A stretch of DNA of 64,000 bases from a bacterium (GCA_025774935.1 JALGZK010000001.1:1-64000); one strand, 5' to 3'. Positions 49,594 through 58,510 are shown, counted from the stretch's first letter. A program made the numbers and translations. Notes: generated from the letters alone by a model not told the origin.

Positions 49594-50325
49594 GTGAGCG
49601 ACGAGTTCTCGAACGTCTACGACGACAGGACCCGGGCCGACGCGTACGACAAGCTCGAGTTCCCTGGGACGTACTACCTGGCCTATCGGGACCTGCCGGA
49701 GCTGATCGGGGCGTACGTGACAGGCGCGCGAGCGATGGACTTCGGCTGCGGGACCGGGCGGTCGACGCGGTTCCTGCGGGAGCTCGGGTTCGACGTCGTA
49801 GGCGTCGACATCGCCGACCGGATGCTCGCGAAGGCGCGGGAGCGGGACCCGGGGGGTGACTACCGCAGGGTCCCCGACGGGGACCTGAGCGGCCTGGACG
49901 CGGGCCCCTTCGACCTGATCCTCTCGGTGTTCACGTTCGACAACATCCCTACGATGGAGAGGAAGGTCGCGCTCTTCCTGGACCTCGGGCGCCTGCTCGA
50001 CGACGGCGGGCGCATCGTGAGCGTGGTCTCGTCCCCCGACATCTACGTCAACGAATGGGCGTCCTTCAGCACGAAGGACTTCCCGGAGAACAGGAACGCC
50101 CGGACGGGCGACAGCGTTCTCATCGTCATGCTCGACGTCGAGGACGCTCGGCCGGTCGAGGACATCGTGTGGTCCGACGAGGCGTACGCGGACGTGTACG
50201 AGCGGGCGGGTCTCACGGCGCTCGAGATGCGCCGGCCTCTCGCGACGGAGAGCGAGCCGTACGATTGGGTGAGCGAGACGCGCATCGCCCCGTGGGTGGT
50301 GTACGTCCTCGGGAAGAGCGAGTGA
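49594..50325 (+). CDS. Class I SAM-dependent methyltransferase
   Basis: 243 residues. AMDFGCGTGRSTRFLRELGF is motif I and VGVDIADRML motif II. The end KSE is six bases before the next gene. GTG 49594 follows ACGGAGG. Substrate unknown. Confidence 0.88.
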   Translation: MSDEFSNVYDDRTRADAYDKLEFPGTYYLAYRDLPELIGAYVTGARAMDFGCGTGRSTRFLRELGFDVVGVDIADRMLAKARERDPGGDYRRVPDGDLSGLDAGPFDLILSVFTFDNIPTMERKVALFLDLGRLLDDGGRIVSVVSSPDIYVNEWASFSTKDFPENRNARTGDSVLIVMLDVEDARPVEDIVWSDEAYADVYERAGLTALEMRRPLATESEPYDWVSETRIAPWVVYVLGKSE

Positions 50326-50331
50326 GGACAG

Positions 50332-51303
50332 ATGGAAACGACCCGACGAACGTACGAGCCTGAGCGCGACTTCATGCGCGTTCGGGACTTCCTTGTCGAC
50401 ACGTACGCGGCGTTCGAGGCGCCGGTGAACTGGGGGATCGAGCGCTGGAACTACGCGCGCTACTTCGTCGCGCCGATGCTGGGGTCCTACGGAACAGACG
50501 CGGGCACGCCGCAGGGGAGCCTCGACGCCATCCGCCTGTGGGAGGACCTGGTCGGGCTCTGGGAGGACGAGGAGGGGGAAGTGGCCGGCGTGGCGACGAT
50601 CGAGCACCCCGTGGCCTGGCACCCGGGATTCGGCGAGATGTTCGTTGAGCGGCATCCGGGCCACATGGGACTCCTGGACGAGATGCTCGCTTTCGGCGAG
50701 CAGCGCTACGCGCATCCCGAGAAGAACGCGGTCCACATCTACGTGTACGAGGACGACGAGCCTCTCCTCGCGGCGGTCGAACGCCGCGGGTACGTCGTGA
50801 ACGCGGAGCGCAGCGAGAGTCACCTCGAGCTCGAGATCGGTGAGCTCCCGGAGCCCGACCTGCCGGACGGGTTCGCCATCCGCACGATGGCGGAGGAGTG
50901 CGACGTCGACAAGAGACGGGAGATCTTCGGTCGGTCGTTCAATCACGAGGACCCGAAGGAGTGGCCGTCGGCGTTCGCGTACCGCGAGCTCATGAAGGCG
51001 CCTGACTACCGGAAGGAGGACGACCTCTTCATCGTGGCTCCGGACGGCCGGTACGCCGCATGCGCGATCATCTGGTACGACGAGGCGAACCGCGTAGGAC
51101 ACCTCGAGCCTCTCGGCACGCACCCCGACTTCCGGAAGCGCGGTCTCGCTCGGGAGCTCAACTTCGAGTGCCTGCGGAGGATGAAGGACCTCGGCGCCAC
51201 ACACATGCCGATGGCAGGCGGATTCGACCCCTTCTACGAGGCCATCGGGTTCAAGAAGATGCGGACGTGCTACCGCTGGGAGAAGAGGCTCGGCGGCGAC
51301 TGA
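50332..51303 (+). CDS. Two-domain GNAT acetyltransferase
   Basis: 323 residues with two GNAT-like halves. The first half has VAGVATIEHP and a degenerate loop, the second GHLEPLGTHPDFRKRGLARELNFE with a good acetyl-CoA loop followed by GFDPFYEAIGFKK. The double arrangement is known among GNATs of the mycothiol-synthase type. ATG 50332. Confidence 0.85.
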   Translation: METTRRTYEPERDFMRVRDFLVDTYAAFEAPVNWGIERWNYARYFVAPMLGSYGTDAGTPQGSLDAIRLWEDLVGLWEDEEGEVAGVATIEHPVAWHPGFGEMFVERHPGHMGLLDEMLAFGEQRYAHPEKNAVHIYVYEDDEPLLAAVERRGYVVNAERSESHLELEIGELPEPDLPDGFAIRTMAEECDVDKRREIFGRSFNHEDPKEWPSAFAYRELMKAPDYRKEDDLFIVAPDGRYAACAIIWYDEANRVGHLEPLGTHPDFRKRGLARELNFECLRRMKDLGATHMPMAGGFDPFYEAIGFKKMRTCYRWEKRLGGD

Positions 51304-51359
51304 GAGAGCGGGGGAGACGCGCTACCGTGCGGACTAGGAAGCACCCGGAGGAGTGCACC

Positions 51360-51848
51360 GTGCGCATCCGCGACGCGCTTCCGTCGGACCTTGCCACGAT
51401 CTCCGCGATCTACAACCGAGAGGTCGAGGTCGGAACCGCCACGTTCGACACGGAGCCGCGGAGTGAAGCGGCGCAGCGGGAGTGGTTCGAGGCACACCAG
51501 GCGCCGGCACATCCCGTGCTCGTCGCCGAAGACGATGGGCGGGTCGTCGCATGGGCGAGCCTCTCGCCGTGGTCCGAGCGAGCCGGGTACTCGAGAACGG
51601 TCGAGGGTTCGCTCTTCGTGGCCGCGGACCATCAGGGGAGAGGGCTCGGGAAGGCCCTGACCGCCGCTCTCGTCGAGCGTGCCCGCGCTGCCGGCCACCG
51701 TGTCCTGATTGCGCGAATCGAGGCGGCGAACGAGCCGAGCAGGACGCTCCTGAGACGAGCGGGGTACAGGTCCGTCGGCGTGATGCACGAGGTGGGTGAG
51801 AAGCTCGGCCGCGTGCTCGACGTCGAGATCTTCGAGCTGCTGCTGTGA
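51360..51848 (+). CDS. Phosphinothricin-acetyltransferase-like GNAT
   Basis: 162 residues. VRIRDALPSDLATISAIYN, TATFDTEPRS, SLFVAADHQGRGLGKALTAAL and IARIEAANEPSRTLLRRAGY match the PAT/Bar-like GNAT subgroup that acetylates phosphinothricin or methionine sulfoximine in known members. GTG 51360 follows GGAGGAG. Confidence 0.87.
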   Translation: MRIRDALPSDLATISAIYNREVEVGTATFDTEPRSEAAQREWFEAHQAPAHPVLVAEDDGRVVAWASLSPWSERAGYSRTVEGSLFVAADHQGRGLGKALTAALVERARAAGHRVLIARIEAANEPSRTLLRRAGYRSVGVMHEVGEKLGRVLDVEIFELLL

Positions 51849-51897
51849 ACGTCGGCCGTTGGGGGCAGTGCGCTCCCATCGGAGGAGCTTGGGAACC

Positions 51898-52371
51898 ATG
51901 CGAATCACGATGAGCCACTCGATCGAGATCGACGCCTCGCCCGAAGAGGTCTTCGCGTTCTTCGTGAACCTCGAGGAGAACTACACGCGTTGGCACCCGA
52001 ACCACAACGAGTTCCGCTGGATCAAGGGGGAAGCGATGCACGAGGGTTCGGTCGCGTTCGCGGACCAGATGGGTCGCGGGAAGTCGCAGAGGCAGAACGT
52101 GCGGATCGACCGCGTGGAGCCGAACCGCCGCATCGAGTTCTCCTGGACGAATCCCCTCGTGCGGTTCCTCCTTCCCAGGAACGTGTGGGTCTTCGAGCCC
52201 GCGAACGGCGGGTGCCGATTCACGGCGGAGAGCGACGTGCGGCTGGGCTGGATCTCGTCGCGGATGACGCACGTCAGGAAGGGACTCGAGGAAGGGAGGG
52301 TCCACCTGAAGGAAGAGGGGGAGAACCTCAAGCGCCTGATCGAGGAGGAGAGAGTCCGTGAGCCGAGGTGA
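51898..52371 (+). CDS. SRPBCC family protein
   Basis: 157 residues. MSHSIEIDASPEEVFAFFVNLEENYTRWHP is the start of a polyketide-cyclase-like SRPBCC domain, then VEPNRRIEFSW and the C-terminal helix LKEEGENLKRLIEEE. ATG 51898 follows CGGAGGAG. It overlaps the next gene by 14 bases. Confidence 0.85.
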   Translation: MRITMSHSIEIDASPEEVFAFFVNLEENYTRWHPNHNEFRWIKGEAMHEGSVAFADQMGRGKSQRQNVRIDRVEPNRRIEFSWTNPLVRFLLPRNVWVFEPANGGCRFTAESDVRLGWISSRMTHVRKGLEEGRVHLKEEGENLKRLIEEERVREPR

Positions 52372-53494
52372 GAATCCGCGCGGGACCGCACTCGGGGTCG
52401 TCGCCCTCGGAGTGGCGGTCTGCGTCCTGGCGCTTCTGGGGTGTGCGGCTGACCCGGAGCCTCGTCTGGCGGCCGCCCCGCCGTGGGACTTCGTCCACAC
52501 GTTCTACTACGGGTGGTATGCGAACGAGACCGAGGACGGCTTCACGGCGCACTGGAACCACGACGTGCTCGGAGTCGACTACGAGGCCGGCTATCCCGGC
52601 GGCGACGACATCGGAGCGAACTACTACCCGGCCCTCGGGACGTACAGCTCCAACGACCCTGCCGTCGTGGAGACGCACGTGCGCCAGTGCGCTGACGCCG
52701 GGATCGGCGTTATCGTGGTCAGCTGGTGGGGGCGGAACACGTTCGAGGACAGAGCGGTTCCTCTTCTCCTCGACACCGCGGCACGCCACGGCGTCCGGGT
52801 CGCGTTCCACCTCGAACCGTTCGCGGGGCGCGACGCAGCGACGAGCAGAGAGGCGATCGAGTACCTGCTGGACGAGTACGGCTCGCACCCGGCGACGTAC
52901 CGCCCCGAGGAGTTCCGGGGACGGCCGATGATCTACGTCTACGACTCGTACCTCACGGGCGCGGACGAGTGGCACCGGCTCCTTCATCCGGCGGGCGACC
53001 TGACGATCCGGAATACGCCGTACGACGTCGTCGCCATCGGTCTCTGGGTGAACGAGGACGAGGGCGACTTCTTCCTCGACGGGAGCTTCGACGGGTTCTA
53101 CACCTACTTCGGGAGCGACGGGTTCACCTACGGCTCGGCCGCGAGGAACTGGCCGGTCCTCGCGGAGTGGGCGCGCCGGAACAACAAGCTCTTCATCCCC
53201 TGCGTTGGGCCTGGCTACGTCGACACGAGGATACGCCCGTGGAACGCGTCGACCACGCGGTCGCGGGAGGGCGGCGCCTACTACGACCGGATGTTCGAGG
53301 CGGCCATAGCGTCCCGCCCCTCCGTCATCGGCGTGACGTCGTTCAACGAGTGGCACGAGGGGACGCAGATCGAGCCCGCCGTGCCGAAGACGGTCGGCGA
53401 GTACGTCTACGAGGACTACTCGCCGCTCGCTCCCGAGCAGTACCTCGAGCGAACCCGCTTCTGGGCCGGTGAGTTCGCGACGACGCGCAGGTAG
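52358..53494 (+). CDS. GH99-like endo-alpha-mannosidase family lipoprotein
   Basis: 378 residues. The signal is LALLGC. The mature domain opens with FVHTFYYGWYANETEDGF and ends with FNEWHEGTQIEP, the catalytic Glu-containing signature of glycoside hydrolase family 99 (endo-alpha-mannosidase and endo-mannanase). Family members cleave inside alpha-mannan or glucosylated mannose chains. GTG 52358. Surface-exposed by its lipobox. Confidence 0.85.
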   Translation: MSRGENPRGTALGVVALGVAVCVLALLGCAADPEPRLAAAPPWDFVHTFYYGWYANETEDGFTAHWNHDVLGVDYEAGYPGGDDIGANYYPALGTYSSNDPAVVETHVRQCADAGIGVIVVSWWGRNTFEDRAVPLLLDTAARHGVRVAFHLEPFAGRDAATSREAIEYLLDEYGSHPATYRPEEFRGRPMIYVYDSYLTGADEWHRLLHPAGDLTIRNTPYDVVAIGLWVNEDEGDFFLDGSFDGFYTYFGSDGFTYGSAARNWPVLAEWARRNNKLFIPCVGPGYVDTRIRPWNASTTRSREGGAYYDRMFEAAIASRPSVIGVTSFNEWHEGTQIEPAVPKTVGEYVYEDYSPLAPEQYLERTRFWAGEFATTRR

Positions 53495-53513
53495 CGGCGC
53501 ATTGGGGGAGTCC

Positions 53514-53954
53514 GTGAGAGAGATCGTAACTTCCATCGAGATAGCCGCGTCTCCGGATGCCGTGTGGGAGGTCCTGATGGACTTCGGGAGGTTCCCGGAG
53601 TGGAACCCGTTCATGACGGAGGTCGTGGGCACGCCGGCGGAGGGGGAGAGGCTGCATGTGCGAATGCAGCTGCCTGGCAGGACGCCGGTGAGATTCCGCC
53701 CGACCGTGCTCCGCGTCGAGCGCGGGCGTGAGTTCCGGTGGCTGGGGCACACGTTCGCCGCCGGGATCTTCGACGGGGAGCACGTCCTCGAACTCGCCGA
53801 CCTCGGCGAGCAAACGCGATTCGTGCAGCGCGAGGAGTTCCGGGGATTCCTGGTCCCGCTCATGCTGCTGATTCTCGGGGAGGGTACGGAGCGCGGGTTC
53901 GTGGCGATGAACGAGGCCCTCAAGGAGCGAGCTGAGAGGCTCGCGGGAAGCTGA
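53514..53954 (+). CDS. SRPBCC family protein
   Basis: 146 residues. EIVTSIEIAASPDAVWEVLMDFGRFPEWNPFM is a classical SRPBCC opening, and the C-terminal helix is GFVAMNEALKERAERL. GTG 53514, 20 bases after the previous stop, with GGGGGAG upstream. Ligand unknown. Confidence 0.9.
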   Translation: MREIVTSIEIAASPDAVWEVLMDFGRFPEWNPFMTEVVGTPAEGERLHVRMQLPGRTPVRFRPTVLRVERGREFRWLGHTFAAGIFDGEHVLELADLGEQTRFVQREEFRGFLVPLMLLILGEGTERGFVAMNEALKERAERLAGS

Positions 53955-53993
53955 CGGGACCGGGGCCATCCCGCCGCGGGTGACGGGTGAGCG

Positions 53994-55040
53994 ATGAGGG
54001 ATTACGAAGAACTGACGCGACTCGGGAAGATCCGCCGGTTCCGCGTGCTCGCTGAGACCGCTCTCGAGAACTACGACATCGAGGTCGAGCGGTTCGCATT
54101 CGTCCGTCAGGCGGGGAACACGCTCTTCCGCGTGTACGCCGCCGACTCGCGTGCGGCGGGGGAAGCGGACGGTCCGTACGAGCCGGGGCAGTTCCTTCTC
54201 AGGATCTACCAGCCGGGATGGCAGACGCCGGAGGCGATCGACCTCGAGCTCGAGTGGCTCGCTTCGATGCGGCGCGACGCGGGCCTTCCGGTACCGGAGC
54301 CCGTCCCCGACCGCGGCAGAAGGCTCCGCGGGCGCGTCGAGGCTCCGGGCATCCCGGGCGAGCGCGACTACTCGCTTCTGAAGTGGATCAAAGGGAGCCT
54401 CCTCACCAAGGGCATCGGGCCACCGCACTACAGGGCGCAGGGCCGGCTCATGGCCCGCATGCACGAGCACGCGGCCCGCTGGGACGCCCCGTCCTGTCCC
54501 ACGAAACGCCGGTACGACGCCGACGGGCTCTTCCGGACCGACGCGGGCGGCGGACTCACGGAGGAGGACACGTGGCCGCATCTGCCCGGTCGGCTCGTGA
54601 GGCCGTTCGAGGCCGTCGCGGCTGAGACCGCGCGCGTCATGGACGAGTGGGGCGAGGGTTCGGACGTCTTCGGGCTCATCCATGCGGAGGTGGGAGCGGA
54701 CGCGAACCTGCTCTTCTGGAAGGGGGAGGCGCGCCCGATCGATTTCGATGGCTCGGGTTTCGGCTACTGGGTGTATGATCTGGCTGCCGCGCTCGAGCAC
54801 GTCCGGGACACGGGATCGTATTCCGCCTTCCGCGATGCACTGCTCGATGGGTATGCGGAGGTTCGATTACTGCCTGACACGCAGCTCGCGCGGCTCGAGC
54901 TCTTCATTGCGGCCTTCTACGTCTACTACGCTCTGTGGTGTGCCGCCATGAGGGAGCGCCATCCCTCGCATCGTGAGGGGCTGACCGCGAGTATCGACAG
55001 GGCGGGACGGCTCGTCGAGCGGTTCCTCGGAGATTCGTAG
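53994..55040 (+). CDS. Aminoglycoside/choline phosphotransferase-like protein with altered catalytic Asp
   Basis: 348 residues. FRVYAADS and LRIYQPGWQTPEAIDLELEWL form the N-lobe, RLMARMHEHAARW the linker. The catalytic loop reads LIHAEVGADANLLF where APH-type kinases have H-x-D-x(4)-N; His230 and an Asn remain, but the Asp is Glu232. PIDFDGSGFGYWVYDLA is the metal-binding motif. Substrate unknown; activity may be changed by the Asp-to-Glu change. Confidence 0.82.
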   Translation: MRDYEELTRLGKIRRFRVLAETALENYDIEVERFAFVRQAGNTLFRVYAADSRAAGEADGPYEPGQFLLRIYQPGWQTPEAIDLELEWLASMRRDAGLPVPEPVPDRGRRLRGRVEAPGIPGERDYSLLKWIKGSLLTKGIGPPHYRAQGRLMARMHEHAARWDAPSCPTKRRYDADGLFRTDAGGGLTEEDTWPHLPGRLVRPFEAVAAETARVMDEWGEGSDVFGLIHAEVGADANLLFWKGEARPIDFDGSGFGYWVYDLAAALEHVRDTGSYSAFRDALLDGYAEVRLLPDTQLARLELFIAAFYVYYALWCAAMRERHPSHREGLTASIDRAGRLVERFLGDS

Positions 55041-55074
55041 CGGATCGCGCGGCGCACTGACGGGAGGCAGGGCT

Positions 55075-55539
55075 ATGCTGGCGGCAGACGTGCGCGAGGT
55101 GCTGAAGCTGCTGGTCAGCCACGAGCTGGCTGTCAAACGGCTCTACGAGATCTACGCGTCGAAGTTCCCCGCCACTCGCGAGCTCTGGGTGAGGCTGGCG
55201 GGCGACGAGGAGCAGCACGCCGCGTGGCTCCGCGAGCTGTGCTGGGACGAGAGCCTGGAGACGACGGACTTCGACACAGGCCGGTTCCGTCCGGACACGA
55301 TCAGGGCTTCCATGGACAACCTCCAGAAGCAGATTGCGAAGGCCGAGACGGGAGACGTCACCCCGGGCGCGGCGCTTCTGACTGCCCACTACGTCGAGAA
55401 CTCCATCCTAGAGCGGGACTACTTCAAGGTCCTCGAGGCGGACTCGCCCGAGATGCAGTCTGTGTTCGAGCGTCTCGCCGCGGAGACGAGGGGGCACAGG
55501 GAGGCCGTGAGCGAGGCCATGGAGAGCGAGGGGTCGTGA
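55075..55539 (+). CDS. Ferritin-like (rubrerythrin-type) helical protein
   Basis: 154 residues. EVLKLLVSHELAVKRLYEIYASKF and GDEEQHAAWLRELC, then YVENSILERDYFKVLEA and AAETRGHREAV provide the Glu and Glu-x-x-His ligands of a di-iron four-helix bundle. ATG 55075. Oxygen or peroxide handling is possible. Confidence 0.8.
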   Translation: MLAADVREVLKLLVSHELAVKRLYEIYASKFPATRELWVRLAGDEEQHAAWLRELCWDESLETTDFDTGRFRPDTIRASMDNLQKQIAKAETGDVTPGAALLTAHYVENSILERDYFKVLEADSPEMQSVFERLAAETRGHREAVSEAMESEGS

Positions 55540-55587
55540 CTTCGGGGGACTGATCTCACTGCACGGCGCGTTCCGCAAGGAGGACGC

Positions 55588-55659
55588 ATGGAGTTCGGTG
55601 ACGTCGCTTCGGCAGTGGTCGCCGCTCCCGTGTGTCCCGTCCTTGCGAAGGAGGAGTAG
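55588..55659 (+). CDS. Possible 23-residue peptide
   Basis: ATG 55588 follows AAGGAGG closely and opens 23 codons ending VCPVLAKEE. It may be a leader peptide of the next gene or a fortuitous reading frame. The region 55540-55734 holds no other gene I can support. Confidence 0.3.
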   Translation: MEFGDVASAVVAAPVCPVLAKEE

Positions 55660-55734
55660 TGGCATCAGACGCGCGCAGGAGGCGCGTCACGAGACTTATC
55701 TCGGCGCGGTCGAGCGGGCCGCTGGGAGGGACCC

Positions 55735-56748
55735 ATGCCGGCAGGCGTCAAAGAGATCGTCAGGCGCGCGTTCGACGCACAGAGGCTCGCGTCGGAGCAC
55801 CCGCCACGTTTGCACGATCGAAACAAGAAGCTGGTGTACGACATCGCGTGCCCGCCCGGGAGCGTCTACGCCGGCGAGATTCAGTTTTCACGCTGGGTCG
55901 CGGTCGGTTTCCCGTCGGCCACATTCGAGGACGGGCGACCGGAGGTCGAGGTCCGGGAGGACTTCTTCGGGTACGAGCCGGGCGGAGCCGGTGGGAATGC
56001 CGTCGAGTGGTATCTGAACTTCGCGAACTTCGACCTCTTCTCGGCGTACGGCGGGGCGCTCTTCGCGCAGGATGAGATGCAGGTGGCGGAGCACCCGGCG
56101 CTGGCATCGCTTCGCGAGGCGCTGATCGCCGACGGGGTGAGGCCGCTGGCCGTCGAGAGCGGTCAGCCGACACCGGCGCTCGTGACGGGAGTCGAGCGCC
56201 GCTGCCGGATCGCGACGAACCCAGACGAGTCGCAGGGCCGCCCACGCGGGCTCTACGGGAACGAGTTCGGACACGCCGCCCCGGACGTGGTCGAGAGGGC
56301 GACGACTCCCATCGTTCCGCCGACCCGGACGAACATCCTCGCGATCGAGGCGCCCGCCGGGGGCAGCGGGCGGTACATGGTGAACCAGATCGTCTTCATC
56401 CTGCGGACAGCGTTCGCGGGCTTCACCGCGGCGGGAGAGGAGACGCGCCGGCTCGTGAACCGCGACGACGCGCCGAAGGTCGTCATACACACGGGGTTCT
56501 GGGGCTGCGGAGCGTACGGCGGGAATCGGGTCCTCATGGCGCTGCTCCAGCTCGTCGCCGCTCATCTCGCGCGGGTGGACAGACTCGTGTTCCACACCGG
56601 TGACTCGAAGGGAGCGGACGTCTTCCGCGAGGCGGAACGGCGATGCCGGGAGAGCCTGCGTCTCGGGTTGCAGTCGGTCGAGGCCGCTGACCTCTTGGCG
56701 TGCATCGAGTCCATGGGATTCGGCTGGGGTGTCAGCAACGGAACCTGA
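55735..56748 (+). CDS. Macrodomain / PARG-like protein
   Basis: 337 residues. WYLNFANFDLFSAYGGALFAQDEMQVAEHPAL recalls the GGG-x-x-Q-E-E catalytic segment of poly(ADP-ribose) glycohydrolase macrodomains, and VVIHTGFWGCGAYGGNRVLMALLQLVAAHL the later phosphate-binding G-C-G strand. ADP-ribose hydrolysis is inferred and not certain, because the Gly and Glu pattern is not exact. ATG 55735 follows GGGAGGG. Confidence 0.6.
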   Translation: MPAGVKEIVRRAFDAQRLASEHPPRLHDRNKKLVYDIACPPGSVYAGEIQFSRWVAVGFPSATFEDGRPEVEVREDFFGYEPGGAGGNAVEWYLNFANFDLFSAYGGALFAQDEMQVAEHPALASLREALIADGVRPLAVESGQPTPALVTGVERRCRIATNPDESQGRPRGLYGNEFGHAAPDVVERATTPIVPPTRTNILAIEAPAGGSGRYMVNQIVFILRTAFAGFTAAGEETRRLVNRDDAPKVVIHTGFWGCGAYGGNRVLMALLQLVAAHLARVDRLVFHTGDSKGADVFREAERRCRESLRLGLQSVEAADLLACIESMGFGWGVSNGT

Positions 56749-56803
56749 TCGGTCGGGAACGTCCGGGGCGGCGACTCCCGGGAGCGCGAGGAGGGCGGAC
56801 GTC

Positions 56804-56980
56804 TTGCGGAGCATCCTCGATCTGCTGGTCATCGCCATCTGCGTTGCCCTCGTCGTCCTGGTCATCGCGGGCGTCCTCGTTCCCGGGGACCGGCTCCGTC
56901 AGACGCTCGTGATCGTGCTCGCGTCGTTCGTGGTGGTGCGGAGGCTCTTCGGTCTCCTCGGGAGGAGGGGGAGCGCTTGA
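56804..56980 (+). CDS. Small two-TM membrane protein (58 aa)
   Basis: TTG 56804 follows GCGAGGAGGGCGG. Hydrophobic helices at about 4-24 and 31-49 end in an Arg/Gly tail. No family recognised. Shorter than most gene finders report. Confidence 0.6.
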   Translation: MRSILDLLVIAICVALVVLVIAGVLVPGDRLRQTLVIVLASFVVVRRLFGLLGRRGSA

Positions 56981-57038
56981 GTGGCGAGCTCCCACTCAGC
57001 CGGGGCCCGACGACGGGGACGCCGCGAAGGGAGGAGCG

Positions 57039-57431
57039 ATGGCCGGCTCGATCCTGAGGCTCTTCCTGTCGGTTCTGGGCGCGGGGGCGTTCTACACCCT
57101 CTGGATGGTCGCGGGGATCCCCGGAGCGCGAACGGGTCCGGGCCCTGCGGCGCTCGCGATCTTCGCGCTGGCGCCGATCGCGACCGCGACCGGGTACGCG
57201 CTCGGGATGCAGCTCGGTGAGGGCATCACGGGGCGCACGAGAGGCTTCCGCGACGCGTGGGTCTGGGCGCTCGTCGGGTGTCTCGTCGGCGCGTTCGCGA
57301 GCTACCCGTTCGGCCCGATGCTGATCGTCTTCGGTATGTTCGCGACCGGTACGGCGGCCATGATCGTCCGTGAGGTCAGGCTCCGACGAACGCCGGCCGC
57401 CGGTCGGTTGAGCGAAGGGAGGGACGCGTGA
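57039..57431 (+). CDS. Four-TM membrane protein
   Basis: 130 residues from ATG 57039. Hydrophobic helices at about 5-23, 34-53, 70-89 and 93-112. Its stop overlaps the next start (GTGA), suggesting an operon with the following small membrane protein. No family recognised. Confidence 0.78.
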   Translation: MAGSILRLFLSVLGAGAFYTLWMVAGIPGARTGPGPAALAIFALAPIATATGYALGMQLGEGITGRTRGFRDAWVWALVGCLVGAFASYPFGPMLIVFGMFATGTAAMIVREVRLRRTPAAGRLSEGRDA

Positions 57432-57607
57432 TCCTCGTGTGCTACGTGCTTTTCGGACTAGGCATAGTCGCGTACGGCCTCGCGCTTGCGTTCATCAACG
57501 CGAGCGCGGGCGAGACGTTCTCGGACGTCGGGAACGCCTTCATGCTTCTCACGGCGGTCCTGCTTCTGTTCCAGCTCGTGCGGGCACAGCGGGACTCGGC
57601 GCGCTAG
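57428..57607 (+). CDS. Small two-TM membrane protein (59 aa)
   Basis: GTG 57428 overlaps the stop of the preceding gene by four bases. Helices at about 2-23 and 36-52 flank a short polar loop. Ends RDSAR. Probably co-translated with its neighbour. Confidence 0.65.
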   Translation: MILVCYVLFGLGIVAYGLALAFINASAGETFSDVGNAFMLLTAVLLLFQLVRAQRDSAR

Positions 57608-57623
57608 ACGACCGGAGGAGCAC

Positions 57624-58103
57624 ATGAACGAACGGGTCGTGAAGGATGCGTTCGTCGGGAAGGTCCGCGTGGCGTGGAGGGCGTGGGAGGAGCTCATCTC
57701 GCGCGTGCCTCGAACGGAGATGGAGCTCCCAGGGTTCTACGGCGAGCGCACCCTCAAGGACGTGATCGCGCACATCAGCTGGTACGAGCGGCAGATGGTC
57801 CAGATTCTCGAAGCGCGGCGGTTCGAGGGCTCGCCCCTCTGGGAGAAGACCCTCGAGGAACGGAACGCCGTCATCCAGGAAGAGAACAGGGACCGGCCCT
57901 TGGAGGACGTGCTGGCTGACTCCGGCCGCGTCCACCTGAGGCTCGTCGAGCTCCTCGACGGGCTCTCGGACGACGACCTGAACGACGCGGCCGCATTTCC
58001 GGGGATGTCCCCGGAGTGGGCGCCCTGGGACGTCATCGCAAGTAACACGTACGAGCACTACGACGGCCACGCGGAATGCGTGAGGGAGCGCATTGGGGAA
58101 TAG
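57624..58103 (+). CDS. DinB-like / ClbS-type (DUF1706) protein
   Basis: 159 residues. TLKDVIAHISWYERQMVQIL carries the first metal His of the DinB-like four-helix bundle, and EHYDGHAECVRERIGE the last. Members include ClbS, which protects from colibactin, and uncharacterised small-molecule transferases. ATG 57624 follows CCGGAGGAG. Confidence 0.83.
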   Translation: MNERVVKDAFVGKVRVAWRAWEELISRVPRTEMELPGFYGERTLKDVIAHISWYERQMVQILEARRFEGSPLWEKTLEERNAVIQEENRDRPLEDVLADSGRVHLRLVELLDGLSDDDLNDAAAFPGMSPEWAPWDVIASNTYEHYDGHAECVRERIGE

Positions 58104-58428
58104 GAGCCCGGGGCCCGAGAGCAGCGGACGGACGAGCGGGCGGACGCGGCGAGAACGCTGGGCGCCACCTCTCGCCGTCGTCTCGGCCGGTCTCCTCGCA
58201 TGCGCCTTCGCCCTGGTGGCCGTCTCCCAGCACCTGGGCAGGACCCGCGACTACCTGGACGCTCTCCCCACGTTCAATGCCCTCGCGATCGCGGCCGCCG
58301 CCTGCGCGGTGGGCGCGCTTCTCACGGGCATCGCGGGCTCGCTCCGCTTCCGGCTCGCGCGGCTCTGGCTCATACCGACGACGGGCCTGTCTGCGCTCTT
58401 GCTCCTGGTCCTCTTCCTCGACGGCTGA
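58093..58428 (+). CDS. Small membrane protein (three TM)
   Basis: 111 residues from TTG 58093, overlapping the preceding gene by 11 bases. The N-terminal 25 residues are Arg/Ser-rich, then helices at about 26-46, 61-80 and 92-108. No family recognised. Confidence 0.65.
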   Translation: MGNRSPGPESSGRTSGRTRRERWAPPLAVVSAGLLACAFALVAVSQHLGRTRDYLDALPTFNALAIAAAACAVGALLTGIAGSLRFRLARLWLIPTTGLSALLLLVLFLDG

Positions 58429-58488
58429 CCCCACAGCCGCGTGCGGTCCACCCAGGACCGATGACACGGCGACTCCGGTCGCCGTTTC

Positions 58489-58497
58489 TGGTATGAT
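58489..58497 (+). promoter_or_regulatory. Extended -10 promoter element
   Basis: TGGTATGAT (TG-n-TATGAT) lies 149 bases before the hemerythrin start, in a 217-base gap without other genes. No -35 box is seen at the usual distance, in line with an extended -10 promoter. Confidence 0.45.
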
Positions 58498-58510
58498 GTG
58501 GGTGCCCGAG

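Noticed and set aside
49306-51204. Very long minus-strand open frame (632 codons), and other minus-strand frames
   Set aside because: It lies exactly opposite three well-supported plus-strand genes; in GC-rich coding DNA the complementary frame often stays open. No family features are seen.
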